Below are positions 10,418 through 21,026 of a stretch of 64,000 nt of DNA, in pieces. Position 1 is the first letter of the stretch. Every line of letters starts with the position of its first letter. The notes beneath the pieces were generated by a model. It did not search any database, had not been told where the DNA came from, and saw only the letters and a list, made by a program, of their open reading frames with translations. The stretch lies in the NCBI GenBank assembly GCA_020744225.1, contig JAGMWG010000007.1, positions 1,816,307 through 1,880,306 on the forward strand. The letters run 5' to 3'. This stretch comes from Paraphoma chrysanthemicola. Taxonomy: Eukaryota; Ascomycota; Dothideomycetes; Pleosporales; Phaeosphaeriaceae. The position numbers and the translations under genes were made by a program.

Positions 10418-11509
10418 GCTGATATTACGTCTTTGCAGTCTTGGAATAATTAGCACAGCAGCAGAAGGAGTAGATTCTGGATGAGGGTAGTCTCTCACAG
10501 AGCTTGGAAAGTCGGAAACAAGAACAAAGTGGCCAGCGCAACTCTAGCCTTGCTGCACTCGCGCAACACTTCAGTAGCTAATCTGTATCCTTTAATGCAG
10601 TGAAGGCAAACAGCCCTCCTTATAAGTTAGATTTGGAAGAGCACATTTACTGCGTTTTGCTGTTTGTCAGCATTGAGGATGCACGTCTATTTCCGAACTC
10701 CCACTCTGCACAAGAGGGTAGCATTGCTTTCGTATCGAAACCCTGCAAATGTTTGCTGTTGAAGGAAGTTACGACTCATTAGATCTAGACTAATTGGTTC
10801 CGGGAATCATAGCGCATGCGCCAGCTTTTGGAGTAGCACACGTGCGTCTCGTTAACGATCATGTCGTCTCGCGAGCCACAGGAACCATTTACAGTAATTA
10901 TAATTCGTGAATAGTACCTTACTTCCAGTCACAGCCTAGACATCTCCGATTTGAACCAGATATCTGATGAGCCTGAGTTCCTTAAACAGCTAATTCAATT
11001 CTTTAGCGACGACCGATATGAAAAACCATCTCGATAATCTTAGGCGTGCTTCTGCTACGCTTCTCCCAGTCAACAGTTTTGCGGGGGCGACGTGAGGGAC
11101 CGGTGATACCTAAGTATCGGGGTGCATATGGTTAGCTCCTGAGTCATTAGCGCAAATGACCCCTGCTCAACCTTTCCAGGTGTCTACAGTACCGGATATT
11201 GCTTTCCATGCTACCCCGATGAATGACATTCGGAGCACAGCGTCGTTGTTGAGCGCTTATTATATGCCGCAAAAGCTTGCCACGCCCTTGCACAATGGTC
11301 GTGCTGGTTGGCTAGGCTCGTGACGACCTGCTAGAGCTTTTCCGAGATTGAGAGTGAAATTCAGCTATATCATCAAGGAATATGCCTACTGTCCACCTGA
11401 ACGATCAAGATAGAGCATTTTCATTAGCTCCATCAAGCAAAATTACCATCTGCTTCAATTGAGCATCTCCTCTTCAGTCTCTCAATAACAAGGTCTAAAT
11501 TGAGCATCC
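10418..11509. other. Intergenic, 1.1 kb, divergent ABM / AtuA genes
   Basis: Both flanking genes point away, so this is a two-way promoter region. The short frames in it lack family features. No repeat or structured RNA is evident. Confidence 0.5.
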
Positions 11510-13587
11510 ATGATGGGGCCTAACGATGGTTTGCATGGGTTCAATGGCATGACTAGCGATCAGATGACTCACGGAGAGGCGAAACGTCCAGTTCGTATTG
11601 CAGGATGCTCTGGGGGTGCGTATCATTTCTTGGGAAAATGCCGAGTGTACTCACAATCATGACAGGTGTATATGACCGTAAACGTGCCATCCATGACATG
11701 GCCAAAAACGAAGACGTCGACGTCATAACCGGAGACTGGATGTCAGAAGCCAACATGACGCTACGAGGATCAGACAAACGAGAACATCTCAGCTCTGGTA
11801 CGCTCGTTGGAAAGGCCTATGAGCCCTATTTTCTCGAAGAGCTTGACCCAGCCATTCCTTGGCTCGCACGAAGAGGTGTCAAGCTCGCGGTAAACGCTGG
11901 CGCTTCTGATGTTCAAGGCCTTGCCCAAGCGGTCCAAGTGCTAGTGGAACAGCACGGTGTAGATTTGAAGATTGCATATGTAGACGGCGACGATGTCACA
12001 GATGCAGTTCTCGAGCTATATAGGAAGGGTATGCCTCACTAATTTTGAACTTCCTATGCCTGAGCTGACAATATGGGCTGTAGGCGAGCAATTTCTCGAT
12101 CTCCCGGCCAACAAGAACATACAGGAATGGGACTACGAGCCGCTATGTGCCCAATGCTACCTTGGTGGCACTGGTATCGCTGCTTGTTTCAAGGCAGGCG
12201 CCGACATTGTACTGTGCGGTAGAGTAGCGGATGCATCAGTCACGGTAGGTGCAGCTATGTGGTGGCATGGATGGGAGCGCGAAACCCATGTCCAAGAACT
12301 TGCTGGTACTCTGATGATTGGTCACATCATTGAGTGCTCAACGTATGCTACCGGAGGGTATTACAGTGGGTTCAAGGATCTAGGAGACCAGGACACGGAC
12401 ATGGGATATCCTATTGCAGCAATTGACGTGCAAGGAAATGGCGTCATCTCAATGGAGAAAGGAAAACACGGACTTGTTACGCCTTCAACAATTGCTAGTC
12501 AGCTACTCTACGAGATCCAGGGTGATCTATACTATAATTCGGATGTTACGGCGTCGATAGGAGACATCAAATTGGAATCTGTGGGAAAGAATGAGGTCAA
12601 GGTCTCCGGTGTCAAAGGATACCCACCTCCACCCACCACAAAAGGCATGTCTATTCTATCGATTGAGAGTCTGGACACTAACTAACACATAATTCAGTTG
12701 GAATCACAGCAAAGGGAGGCTGGCAGGCCGAGTTCCACTTCTTCCTCACAGGTCTCGATATCGAAGAAAAGGCAAAGATGATCGAACGTCAAACGAAAGC
12801 GGCAATGGGTGAACAACATCTGGCCAAATTCTCCTGTCTGAACTTCACGATAGCCGGCAAGGTTCCAGATGATCCAAAAAGTCAGGATGAAGCAACGGTG
12901 GACTTCCGCATATTTGCCCAATCTCGAGACCCAGACATTCTCTCTGCGTCTTCCATCATCGATTCCGATCGTGGCTCCTTTGCCAGATTTTGTATCGAGA
13001 ACCTGCTGCAGGGTTATCCAGGCAGTACGATGGCGCCAGACATGCGACAAGCAATAGGCAGGCCTTTCTTTGAGTACTGGGTCAGTCTGCTACCACAAAC
13101 CCTGGTTAAGGAGACAGTACATCTCCATGACGGGCGAATCTTAGAGATCCCAAGTCCATCTTTGACGCAGGAGTTCCCACGCGAACAGCCTGATCAGCCT
13201 TGGACTTCTAGCCCCGTTGATTTATCCACCTTTGGGCCAACCACACGAGCGCCTCTTGGTTATATTACGCTTGGCCGATCTGGCGACAAGTCCTCAAATG
13301 CAAATCTGGGACTTTTTGTCCGACACGAAGACGAGTGGGATTGGCTACGGTCATTACTGAGCACGGAGAAATTGAGAGACTTGTTGGGCAAGGACGATGC
13401 TGGGCGCCAGATTGATAGATGCGAGATGCCGAACATCAGGGCCGTTCACTTCCTTCTGAAGGATCATCTGGATCGAGGATTCAACGCGACGAGCGGGTAC
13501 GATAGTTTGGGCAAAAATCTTTGCGAGTATATTCGAGCCAAGCACGTCGAGATCCCAGACAAGTTTCTAGATCGTGGGAGGATATAG
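11510..13587 (+). CDS. AtuA / DUF1446 family protein (acyclic terpene utilisation type), four exons
   Basis: Exons 11510-11615, 11666-12028, 12084-12644 and 12698-13587 encode 639 residues. The N-terminal two thirds follow the AtuA fold: RIAGCSGGVYDRKRAI, DVITGDWMSEANMTL, VNAGASDVQGLAQ, CYLGGTGIAACFKAGADIVLCGRVADASVTVG, and IECSTYATGGYYSGFKDL. A C-terminal extension of about 140 residues (from PLGYITLGRSGDKSSNANLGLF) matches the small domain found in the eukaryotic and long bacterial forms. In Pseudomonas, AtuA belongs to the citronellol/geraniol catabolic operon, but its reaction is not settled. Introns 11616-11665 and 12029-12083 are GT-AG; intron 12645-12697 appears to use a GC donor (AAAAG|GCATGT) with a textbook CTAAC branch and TTCAG acceptor. 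Two ATGs open the frame, at 11510 and 11513. Confidence 0.88.
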
Positions 13588-16580
13588 GTCAAACTCACCC
13601 CTCACAAACATAAGTAGCCCACACTCATAACAGAGGAATACATCCTTATTCACGCACTAGTTATGTTATAATAAAGCTTGATCTTTAGCCCGGTAATAAA
13701 TACTTCGTAATCCTTTGTGCTTATAGAGGTGCGTTAATTCATCAGTGGTCCTAACTGCACGAATTATGCGATGCCGCATACTACCTAGATTGTGTGGTGT
13801 TCTGAGAGCAAACCCTTCTACTAACTAGGGTCGTTGAGTAGACGTTTTGTCTGCTAACTCTGTGATGCATCCTGTTCGCAACATCTCTAGCATGGCTATG
13901 TACATGTGATACTCTGGTGGACTCTTTACAGATTTGACTGACCGCTTTATATGATATTAAATATAGTATCTCCGCCTAACTACTTATGATGTATTCCAAA
14001 GTCTTATTGCTGGTACCTGCACCTTCGTTCAACGTGAAGTGGTTATCTAAGCATGAATGTCTTCGAGAAGGGCCTCTCGGATATTAAATTAGGCCTCGAA
14101 GAGATTTATTATCGTTGCTATAAATCTTGCATTTTAGTATGCCGCGTTCTCGATTGGACTAGCTGTGTATAATATAGGCTCTGATCTATTGTGCTCTTTA
14201 CACAATGCATTATTAGGTCGTACAGTTAGGCAACTAAAGTTATTTCTACAGTGATGGAGATTTACTCTCCTACCTTTTTGGGAAACCGTATCGTATTCAC
14301 TGCAGATGAGGAGCAGCTAATCCCGTAGGCTATCTTTTTCAGAATCGCCATTGTTGACTCGTGATCTTTAACTTGAGATGCGATGGTATGATTACTTCGC
14401 TTGCTCGTGGTGGTGAACGATATCTAAGCATTCAACGATGTCGTGAAGTCTATCTCCTGGAGTTGAGTCATCGCTAGCTCGCTAATAGAGGGCCACACTT
14501 GCTACTTGCGCGACGAAGCCTTTCATACAAATGTCAGCATCGTCTTCCTACTACTTCTCGAGCACTGAAATATTGATGCGGCTACTGATGATTAGTTGTT
14601 GGTGCTGCGAACGTGCGAAACGATCGATGATCCGCGAGTATGTAATTATGTCTTTTACTCTAGTAGATGAAATCTCATCTACTACTTATAATGCGTAAAG
14701 CCTTCCCACACGAGAGTACCATTCTCTTGATTGGCGAGGGGTTTTAAATCTAACTATTTGACTAACACAACGAATAAGAAGGCCATCCTTCCTGCCTATT
14801 TTCTTCTTAACGCGTGCCCGTCTTATAACTGCTGCTTCCCGTCCCTTCTTATCTAGCGCTGTCTTCAATATCAATACCATAGTCTTTTCTGCCTCATTGC
14901 GCTCCAAAGGTCCAGAGCTTAAATAATATCTTACTTTTTGTCTCTTGGGAAACATCCGTAGATAGGGTTGGTTCTGAACAAAATTTGAATGTTGTTGTGC
15001 TGAGAAACTTCTGCCAATGTGATCGTGGTTCACAATCTGTGACCTCGTCTAAACCGACACTATCGGAGGGATTGCACCTCGCGGATTTGATTTTGAGAGG
15101 ATTCAACTGCTAGGCCTACTAGGACCATTTTAAAAGATCACTGTTTCGTCAATGTCGAGCATGACCCAATCGCCTCGCCACCATATTTCCCGCGCGGCAC
15201 TAGGTCCCCAGTAGAGAGAATTAGTATCTTATGCTTCCACTCATCAAACATCAAGTAATACAGTCTGTTGTTTGCCACAGCTCGCAATAGTAGCGCTGCC
15301 ATAGTTACACAGAGTTAGAGAAGCAGACAAGAAAATGGCTATGACATGAGGTTTCCGATATTCAAACCTACCATCGTTGTCGAGAGCTAGGCGTTATGTC
15401 AAGAGGATGAAGGGCAACTCATGAACATGAACGCGACCAGATAATGCACGGTCTAACCACGTTTTTCCTGCGGAGCCAATTCCAATTCGAGATCGTGTAA
15501 TGGTACTACGGGCGGAAGAACTACTTCAGAAGCATCGGAATGAATGTATCAGAAGAAATGCTGTATACTTTCATTTCTGTAGATCCGCAAGCACAGCCAA
15601 ATTGCTAACCCTATTGTAATCAGGCGGCGCCGTAGTACAAGTTGTGTCAGCTACGTTCTCGAACACATGTAAATTACACACTTTTCCTTCAGCTTAAGTA
15701 TGTAGCCGTTAATACCTCCACTGTTACATTCTCGTCTGTCTGTCAGATCGTTCTCGATGACTACGGCAGGCAAATGGCCGAAGGAACGAATTATTCGGCT
15801 CTTAATCCATCTAGCAGAGTGATTTCCTTATACAAGTTTCCGTGACGAGTGATTTGATAACTAAATCTCTTGTGTCTAACTGCTGTAGTATAGATGGACT
15901 GCGTGTTGGCTCATTGCTGACTCTACCGAAATTGTATTCACTCCCACCGCTGCCATGGCTACCACTACCACAGCCACCAGTCGCAGTCACATCGTTGTCT
16001 TTGTTAAGAAATTCGCCAGGCATAATGAGCTTCGTGGTCGATCTGTATATGAAGTCGCCCGTTGTCACTGATGATTGAAGTGTAACATACACGATTAGTG
16101 ACATGCAAGAATACGTAGCGTGTCAGAACATACCGATAAGAGCATCGTGTGCGCGCAATGAACACGCCCTCACCTTGAAGTAATTGGATGCGCGGATGCC
16201 ATTAATCGTTTTATCTGCTCAACCATATGAAACACCACTGTGTTTTCATTGCCGACGCACGTGAACCGCGCGGCGTGCTCAGTCATTCTCAATCATTCGA
16301 CGTATTGTGCAATGATGAGTCGGTCGCGAGGATGATACGCACATCCTGACTGAAATATCGCGCGAGATCGCGTGCGCTCGCATATCGCGCTGCGGAATGC
16401 ATTGGAGAAGCTGTTAGGTTGGCATGCGACATACTTGTGCTGTCTAGACAACCTTGGAAGGCCTGTTGCGAGAGCTTGTGATAGCAGTTGCGTTTTGACG
16501 GTGCCCACGAGCACAGAAGTGGGCAAGTCGAAGAGCTCTAAGAACGAAGACAGGGAAAGACTTAAGCGAGCCTAAGAGAA
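13588..16580. other. Gene-free stretch, about 3 kb
   Basis: I find no frame with family features over these 3 kb. Composition drops towards AT from about 13.6 to 15.6 kb but CpA and TpG are still common, so it is not RIP-depleted like the block beyond 22.5 kb. A frame of 115 codons on the minus strand (15033-14686) is rich in Lys and Arg and unrecognised; it could be an old transposon relic. Nothing else can be supported. Confidence 0.5.
14662..14683. repeat. Short perfect hairpin
   Basis: A 9-bp inverted repeat (AGTAGATGA / TCATCTACT) encloses a 4-base loop. It lies in the gene-free stretch; a role is not apparent. Confidence 0.5.
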
Positions 16581-16704
16581 CAAGGCAACACCTAAAAGAA
16601 CAAGGCAACACCTAAAAGAACAAGGCAACACCTAAAAGAACAAGGCAACACCTAAAAGAACAAGGCAACACCTAAAAGAACAAGGCAACACCTAAAAGAA
16701 CAAG
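16571..16704. repeat. 20-bp minisatellite, six perfect copies
   Basis: The unit CAAGGCAACACCTAAAAGAA is repeated six times without a mismatch at 16581-16700. Half a unit with one change (CCTAAGAGAA) stands before it and CAAG after it. The array sits about 150 bp beyond the stop codon of the bZIP-like gene. Perfect identity suggests recent slippage or expansion; copy number is likely to vary between strains. Direct head-to-tail units without spacers rule out a CRISPR array. Confidence 0.95.
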
Positions 16705-16855
16705 AGTTAACAGTTAATAGTAAGAGAAGGTAACGAAACAGGCTTGCTCGTGGGAGGATATAGGTTGACAGAATGATGCAACAACTAGACTTAATGTAGT
16801 CAATCCCAACTCTGTTTATGTCTCTGTTTAATGAGAGACTATGCTGTCATCCTTG

Positions 16856-17983
16856 CTAGCCATAGACATCCAAACGAGAATCGTTGTCAATGATCGCACC
16901 CAGTGCAGGAAATGTCCGTCGAAAATTGTCCGATATCGACCAATTTTGAAGCCGTCGCAAATGTTGCTCAAACACGGGATTTAAAATAGCATCTTCGGTC
17001 GAAGATTTCTTCCGAGCTCCCGATTCGCGATGCGGCGGAAACCAGTCGTCGAATGCAGCTTCAGGCCTAAGGCTCATAGTTTGGGATAATGAGAGTAAGA
17101 CATGTGACTCCTCGTAAGGCCAATAAAGGTCGAAAGAGCTAGAGTAGCTCGAGGCAAAATCATCAAAAGAGATTGCAGGATTCTGTATAAGATATACGCG
17201 AGCATTTGGCCACGGAATCCGATCAATCCAGGCCGGATGTTGAATCTGGAACTGAAGTGGAATGGGACGCAACCATGAGGGGATTTGATCGTATGTTGTT
17301 TTGGTGCGGTAAATGAGCCAGTTGAGAAGCTTATACATAACATAAAGACATGCCGCCTTTTTTGGGAGAGTGTCAATTTCGGCATATGCCAGGACAACGT
17401 CAGAAACCACGCTGGACACATGTTGATCCGTACTTCTCGCCCGGGTAAGGAGACCAGACACATCAGGTTGTTCCCTGAGGAAAATATCCAGCGTTGCATG
17501 AATTTGGCACCTAGCTCTTGCAACGTAGTCCTGTAGGATTCTATCAGATGGACAGGTAGGCTCCGTGTTCCAAGGTAAAGATTCAAATGATCCGAGATTT
17601 GGCGCTGACACACTCGGAGGGCTCATTGCTGGCTCCACACCTTCTGTCGGACGCCTATCTAGTGGTGTCCGGCCACAACTTCTGGACAGCGCATTGTCCA
17701 ACTGCGATCGCAAAGCCTGGTTCTCTGCATGAATCCGTTCTATCTCATGCCGCGATTGCTGGAGAAGGCTCTCGAGTCGTGAGGTTTCATTGACCAGGGC
17801 GCTATTGAGCTGATCTACCTGAAATTGTAGATTTGCGATGGTCCACTTGGTCCGAGAACGCGCCGCATGCTGTGCTTTGCGATCCAAGGCTCGCTTTCGC
17901 GCAAGTCTGTCTGGTATCATCTTCTCTTGCACAGTCGGACCATGACTGGACGATGCTTCATTCCGTGATTCGCTTCCGGACAT
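16856..17983 (-). CDS. bZIP-like transcription factor with DUF3425 C-terminus, 375 aa
   Basis: A single uninterrupted exon. Residues about 29-45 form a basic region (RKRALDRKAQHAARSRTK) running straight into a leucine-zipper-like helix at about 49-98 with heptad hydrophobics. The C-terminal half matches the DUF3425 pattern (ILQDYVARARCQIHATLDIF, KAACLYVMYKLLNWLIYRT, PSWLRPIPLQFQIQHPAWIDRIPWP). The invariant Asn of classical bZIP basic regions is replaced by Asp34, as I remember for this fungal bZIP-like class. Such proteins often sit in or beside secondary-metabolite or stress gene sets. It is transcribed in the same direction as the acyl-CoA synthetase and FSH hydrolase genes just upstream, so a regulatory link is plausible but not shown. 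Confidence 0.85.
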   Translation of the reverse strand: MSGSESRNEASSSHGPTVQEKMIPDRLARKRALDRKAQHAARSRTKWTIANLQFQVDQLNSALVNETSRLESLLQQSRHEIERIHAENQALRSQLDNALSRSCGRTPLDRRPTEGVEPAMSPPSVSAPNLGSFESLPWNTEPTCPSDRILQDYVARARCQIHATLDIFLREQPDVSGLLTRARSTDQHVSSVVSDVVLAYAEIDTLPKKAACLYVMYKLLNWLIYRTKTTYDQIPSWLRPIPLQFQIQHPAWIDRIPWPNARVYLIQNPAISFDDFASSYSSSFDLYWPYEESHVLLSLSQTMSLRPEAAFDDWFPPHRESGARKKSSTEDAILNPVFEQHLRRLQNWSISDNFRRTFPALGAIIDNDSRLDVYG

Positions 17984-18516
17984 TTTGATAAAGAAGATAA
18001 CGAGGTGTCATTCGTCAAGCAGAAAGCCGAGAGCTGGGACCTCAAGACTGGATCATCGCGATAAGCTTGGCGAGCCAATTTAGCCGGCAATGCCCTCTGA
18101 TACCCCGCATTTCTACACCCGCTAAATTTCGCGAGACCTCATCGGTCTCGCATAGTTTTTTGACACCCTTGTCTATGTACAGTCTCAAGTTGGACTGTAG
18201 ACTCCGTCCACGAACAGAAACTAACAATCATGTGCGTATGTTAGCGTTTATTAACGCGGCAATATCAATGTCTGACATTTCACCAGGATTGCGTAGATTG
18301 GTCTAGCATATTTACGAAGAGAAGAGCCCAAAGCCCGGCAGGAGAGGTCGAGCCGAGTCTACGCAAGAAGCATTATATGTACTGGAAACCTCGATACAGA
18401 AAGCTTTAGTGTGTTCTTTTCTGTTCTGGAGACGGCGTCGACACTGTGCTCTGGCACAGTCGATGTCGACTTGGCTGACAGTTCGAGTCTCGAGATGCCT
18501 GCGCAGCCTGCCAAGA
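17984..18516. other. Intergenic, bZIP-like promoter and synthetase 3' flank
   Basis: This holds the promoter of the bZIP-like gene and the 3' end of the acyl-CoA synthetase gene. Apart from the hairpin at 18437-18470 I see nothing distinct. Confidence 0.5.
18437..18470. repeat. Two-part hairpin downstream of the acyl-CoA synthetase gene
   Basis: GTCGAC then CTGTGC, a TCTG loop, GCACAG, and GTCGAC again make a stem of two 6-bp blocks with an asymmetric bulge. It lies 47 bp beyond the synthetase stop codon on the minus strand, where it might influence 3'-end formation. Confidence 0.45.
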
Positions 18517-20515
18517 TCACAACTTCGTGAGTCGTAACCCAGCCAAACGCGCTGGCAGTTGTCGTTTCAGAATCTTGCCACTCGCTGTTTTTGGAAGTTC
18601 ATTCAAGACCTCAATTCCCCCTCTCAATTTCTTATAGGGACTCACCCTTCCGTTCACAAAATGCATAATTTCGTCCAAGGCGGAGTCTTGTCCCTTTGCT
18701 TGCTTGGTCGCGAGCTTTGACAGCGTCACATATGCCATTGGTATTTCGGTCCCTTCGTTGTCGTCCCATGTTGCACATACAGCGCTCTCGTCCACAAATG
18801 CGTGCGAGTTGAGAATACCCTCAAGCTCGCTAGGAGCCACTTGCATGCCTTTGTATTTGATGAGCTCCTTCTTACGGTCTGTGAGGTATAAAAAGCCATC
18901 GGCATCGAAATGTAGTACATCACCCGTACGCATCCATTCGCCATGGAAAGTCTCAGTTGTCGCGGCGGGATTGCCCAAGTATCGACTGAGGCATCTGACA
19001 TTAGTCTCCTTCGTGTACTGGGCGCCAGAAAACTTACCGGAATACTGTAGGTCCACGAACCAGCAACTCGCCGTCCTGGCATTCAGCAACATCATTAAGT
19101 CCGTCGTCAACGACTCGTGCATCGCTGAGAGTAGTGAGTACAAATTTCCCGACACAGCAGCTAACATACACGTTGGCAACCAGCCTACCCACACTTCCGA
19201 CTCGGTCCGATTCGTGGCTGCGCAATATAGCAACGTTACACTCCGTTAAGCTTGTGATGTGGTCAGTGTTGTTACCATCGAATGCGTAAAGGGAACTGAC
19301 CCATATCCTTGGAATATCGGTGCTTGATTGAACCTCAACTGCAGGCCTTGTATGACTTCTGGTTGCAATACAGCCCCGGAGCACAAGATGAACCTGATGC
19401 TGCTCAAGTCATGCAGGCTGAGTGTTGCAGTCTTCAGCATCGCTAATGCGATCGACGGCACTATTCTCAAAGTATTTGCTTTACAAGCTGAAGATAGTCG
19501 CAGAAGCTCGTCTAGACTATACTTCTTCAATAGCATGTTATATGATCCAAGCCAAATGCCCATCAATCCAACTGCATTGAAGCCTGAGAGTGTGAGCGAT
19601 GTGTGAGGCAAGGAAAACCGGAAACGCACCATATATGTGACACAAGGGTGGAAAGAAAACACATCTGCCGTGAGCGTTATAGAGGGCCGGATCACTAGAC
19701 CGTAACCCAGCAAGGGACGCTATCAGATTGTAATGGCTAAGTTCGACGCCTTTTGGTTTTCCGCTGGTACCAGAGCTGAAGCAGATGGCAGCCGTATGCT
19801 CCCGATTGTCGGTCATGGAGAGGTCATACACGGGCAGCTCGTTCGCACATTCGAACTCGGTAGGATACTGCTCATGATCAGCGCTTTGATCAGGCTTTCA
19901 CGCGATGTGTCTCACGTTGGGCACAAGTGGATCTGAGCCCAGGAGGAACATCATGTCGGGTCGACTGGGCAATGCGGTTGGTGCCAGCGCTCTGACAACG
20001 GTTTGGTGCAGATCAGTATCAATCGCAATGACTTTTGGGCGACAGATCCGTAAGTAGTGTGTGAAATCGACAGCGGTGCTCAGCGGGTTGATCAATCTGG
20101 GATTGTTAACCCAAATTTGATCCTTTATCCAACTGGCATGCTACTCACGCAACAGTTGCACCACTCCAGAGAACAGCGTGAATTAATTCAACATGAGCAA
20201 CCTAAGCAAGTCGAGATAAGCATGCGAGGCGCGGAGCAGTGGCTCCCAGTAAAGACGCACCGAATTTGGCGCACTGATGGCAACCACATCGCCAGCTACT
20301 AAACAATACTTCTCTTTCAGGCTCCACGCATGACGAGCGGTATTATTGTGAAAACCCCCATATGTCAATGCATGTCCCGTCCAATTATCTTCTAGTATGA
20401 TCTTGTCTTTATACACGGCATCGGGATTGTATTGCGTGAGGTACTGGGAGATTGAAAGATTCGTTGGGCAGTACGCAGGCGGGTAGGTTGAGCGGTAGAT
20501 TTTCTGCGCGGTCAT
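18517..20515 (-). CDS. 4-coumarate-CoA-ligase-like acyl-CoA synthetase (ANL superfamily), eight exons
   Basis: Exons on the minus strand: 20515-20261, 20201-20149, 20096-19916, 19867-19630, 19583-19301, 19250-19170, 19124-19038 and 18985-18517; 548 residues, normal for the family. It activates a carboxylic acid as acyl-AMP and then forms the CoA thioester. Motifs: P-loop SSGTSGKPKG (about 194-203), GYGLTE (335-340, restored only by splicing), TGD (near 413), YLTDRKKELIKYKG hinge region, and PKTASGKILKRQL with catalytic Lys530. All seven introns are 45-59 bp GT-AG; the one at 19125-19169 is 45 bp with no stop. The protein ends in TKL, close to a peroxisomal PTS1 signal (SKL). The acid substrate is unknown; fungal relatives serve phenylpropanoid, fatty-acid or secondary metabolism. 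Confidence 0.9.
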
Positions 20516-21026
20516 TGTGATGATACCTTGAGCATGGATAGTTCAGAGGCACGAGAGATAGGGGCACTGCCACATGGTTATGATCATTTGACAACATGCA
20601 AGGAGAGCTCGGTTCTGCAAGGAGATTCGTTTTAGATATGGGAATACATAGAGGGAAGCGGTGCGGTCCATAAGGCGGAAGCCCTTGTTCATTAGCTGCA
20701 GGGGACCGACCACGCACGTGTCGATAACGGAAGTAAACGCCGTTAGCTGCGACCATGATCCCCATAGTCGCTAAGACGCCATGGCAGATGGCTCGAACAG
20801 TCGAGCACGGTGTAGCAGCGGGGCAGATACAAGGGGTGGCAGGAACGGTTTGCTCCCTACCCACAGTATACTGGCCATGAAGCGATCTCTTACGAGAAAG
20901 AACACTCTGGCAGGTTGTGGTGGGCAATGATCCCCTCCGTAGTGACCCCTGTGCATGGGGGAGAATGCATGGAGGAGAGTGCATGCTGGATGCAGGTGAC
21001 GGTGGTGATGCAGGTGCTTCTGAGCC
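20516..21026. other. Intergenic, promoter of the acyl-CoA synthetase gene
   Basis: This is the region between the FSH hydrolase stop and the synthetase start, both on the minus strand. A 191-codon frame crossing it has no family features and overlaps the first exon in another frame. No repeat seen. Confidence 0.5.

Noticed and set aside
14686..15106. Minus-strand frames as a host gene
   Set aside because: No family features, no supporting splice structure; kept only as an unexplained frame.
16571..16704. CRISPR array
   Set aside because: Units are contiguous with no spacers, and the organism is a fungus; it is a minisatellite.
20409..20984. 191-codon minus-strand frame upstream of the acyl-CoA synthetase
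   Set aside because: No recognisable domain; its end overlaps the synthetase first exon in another frame.
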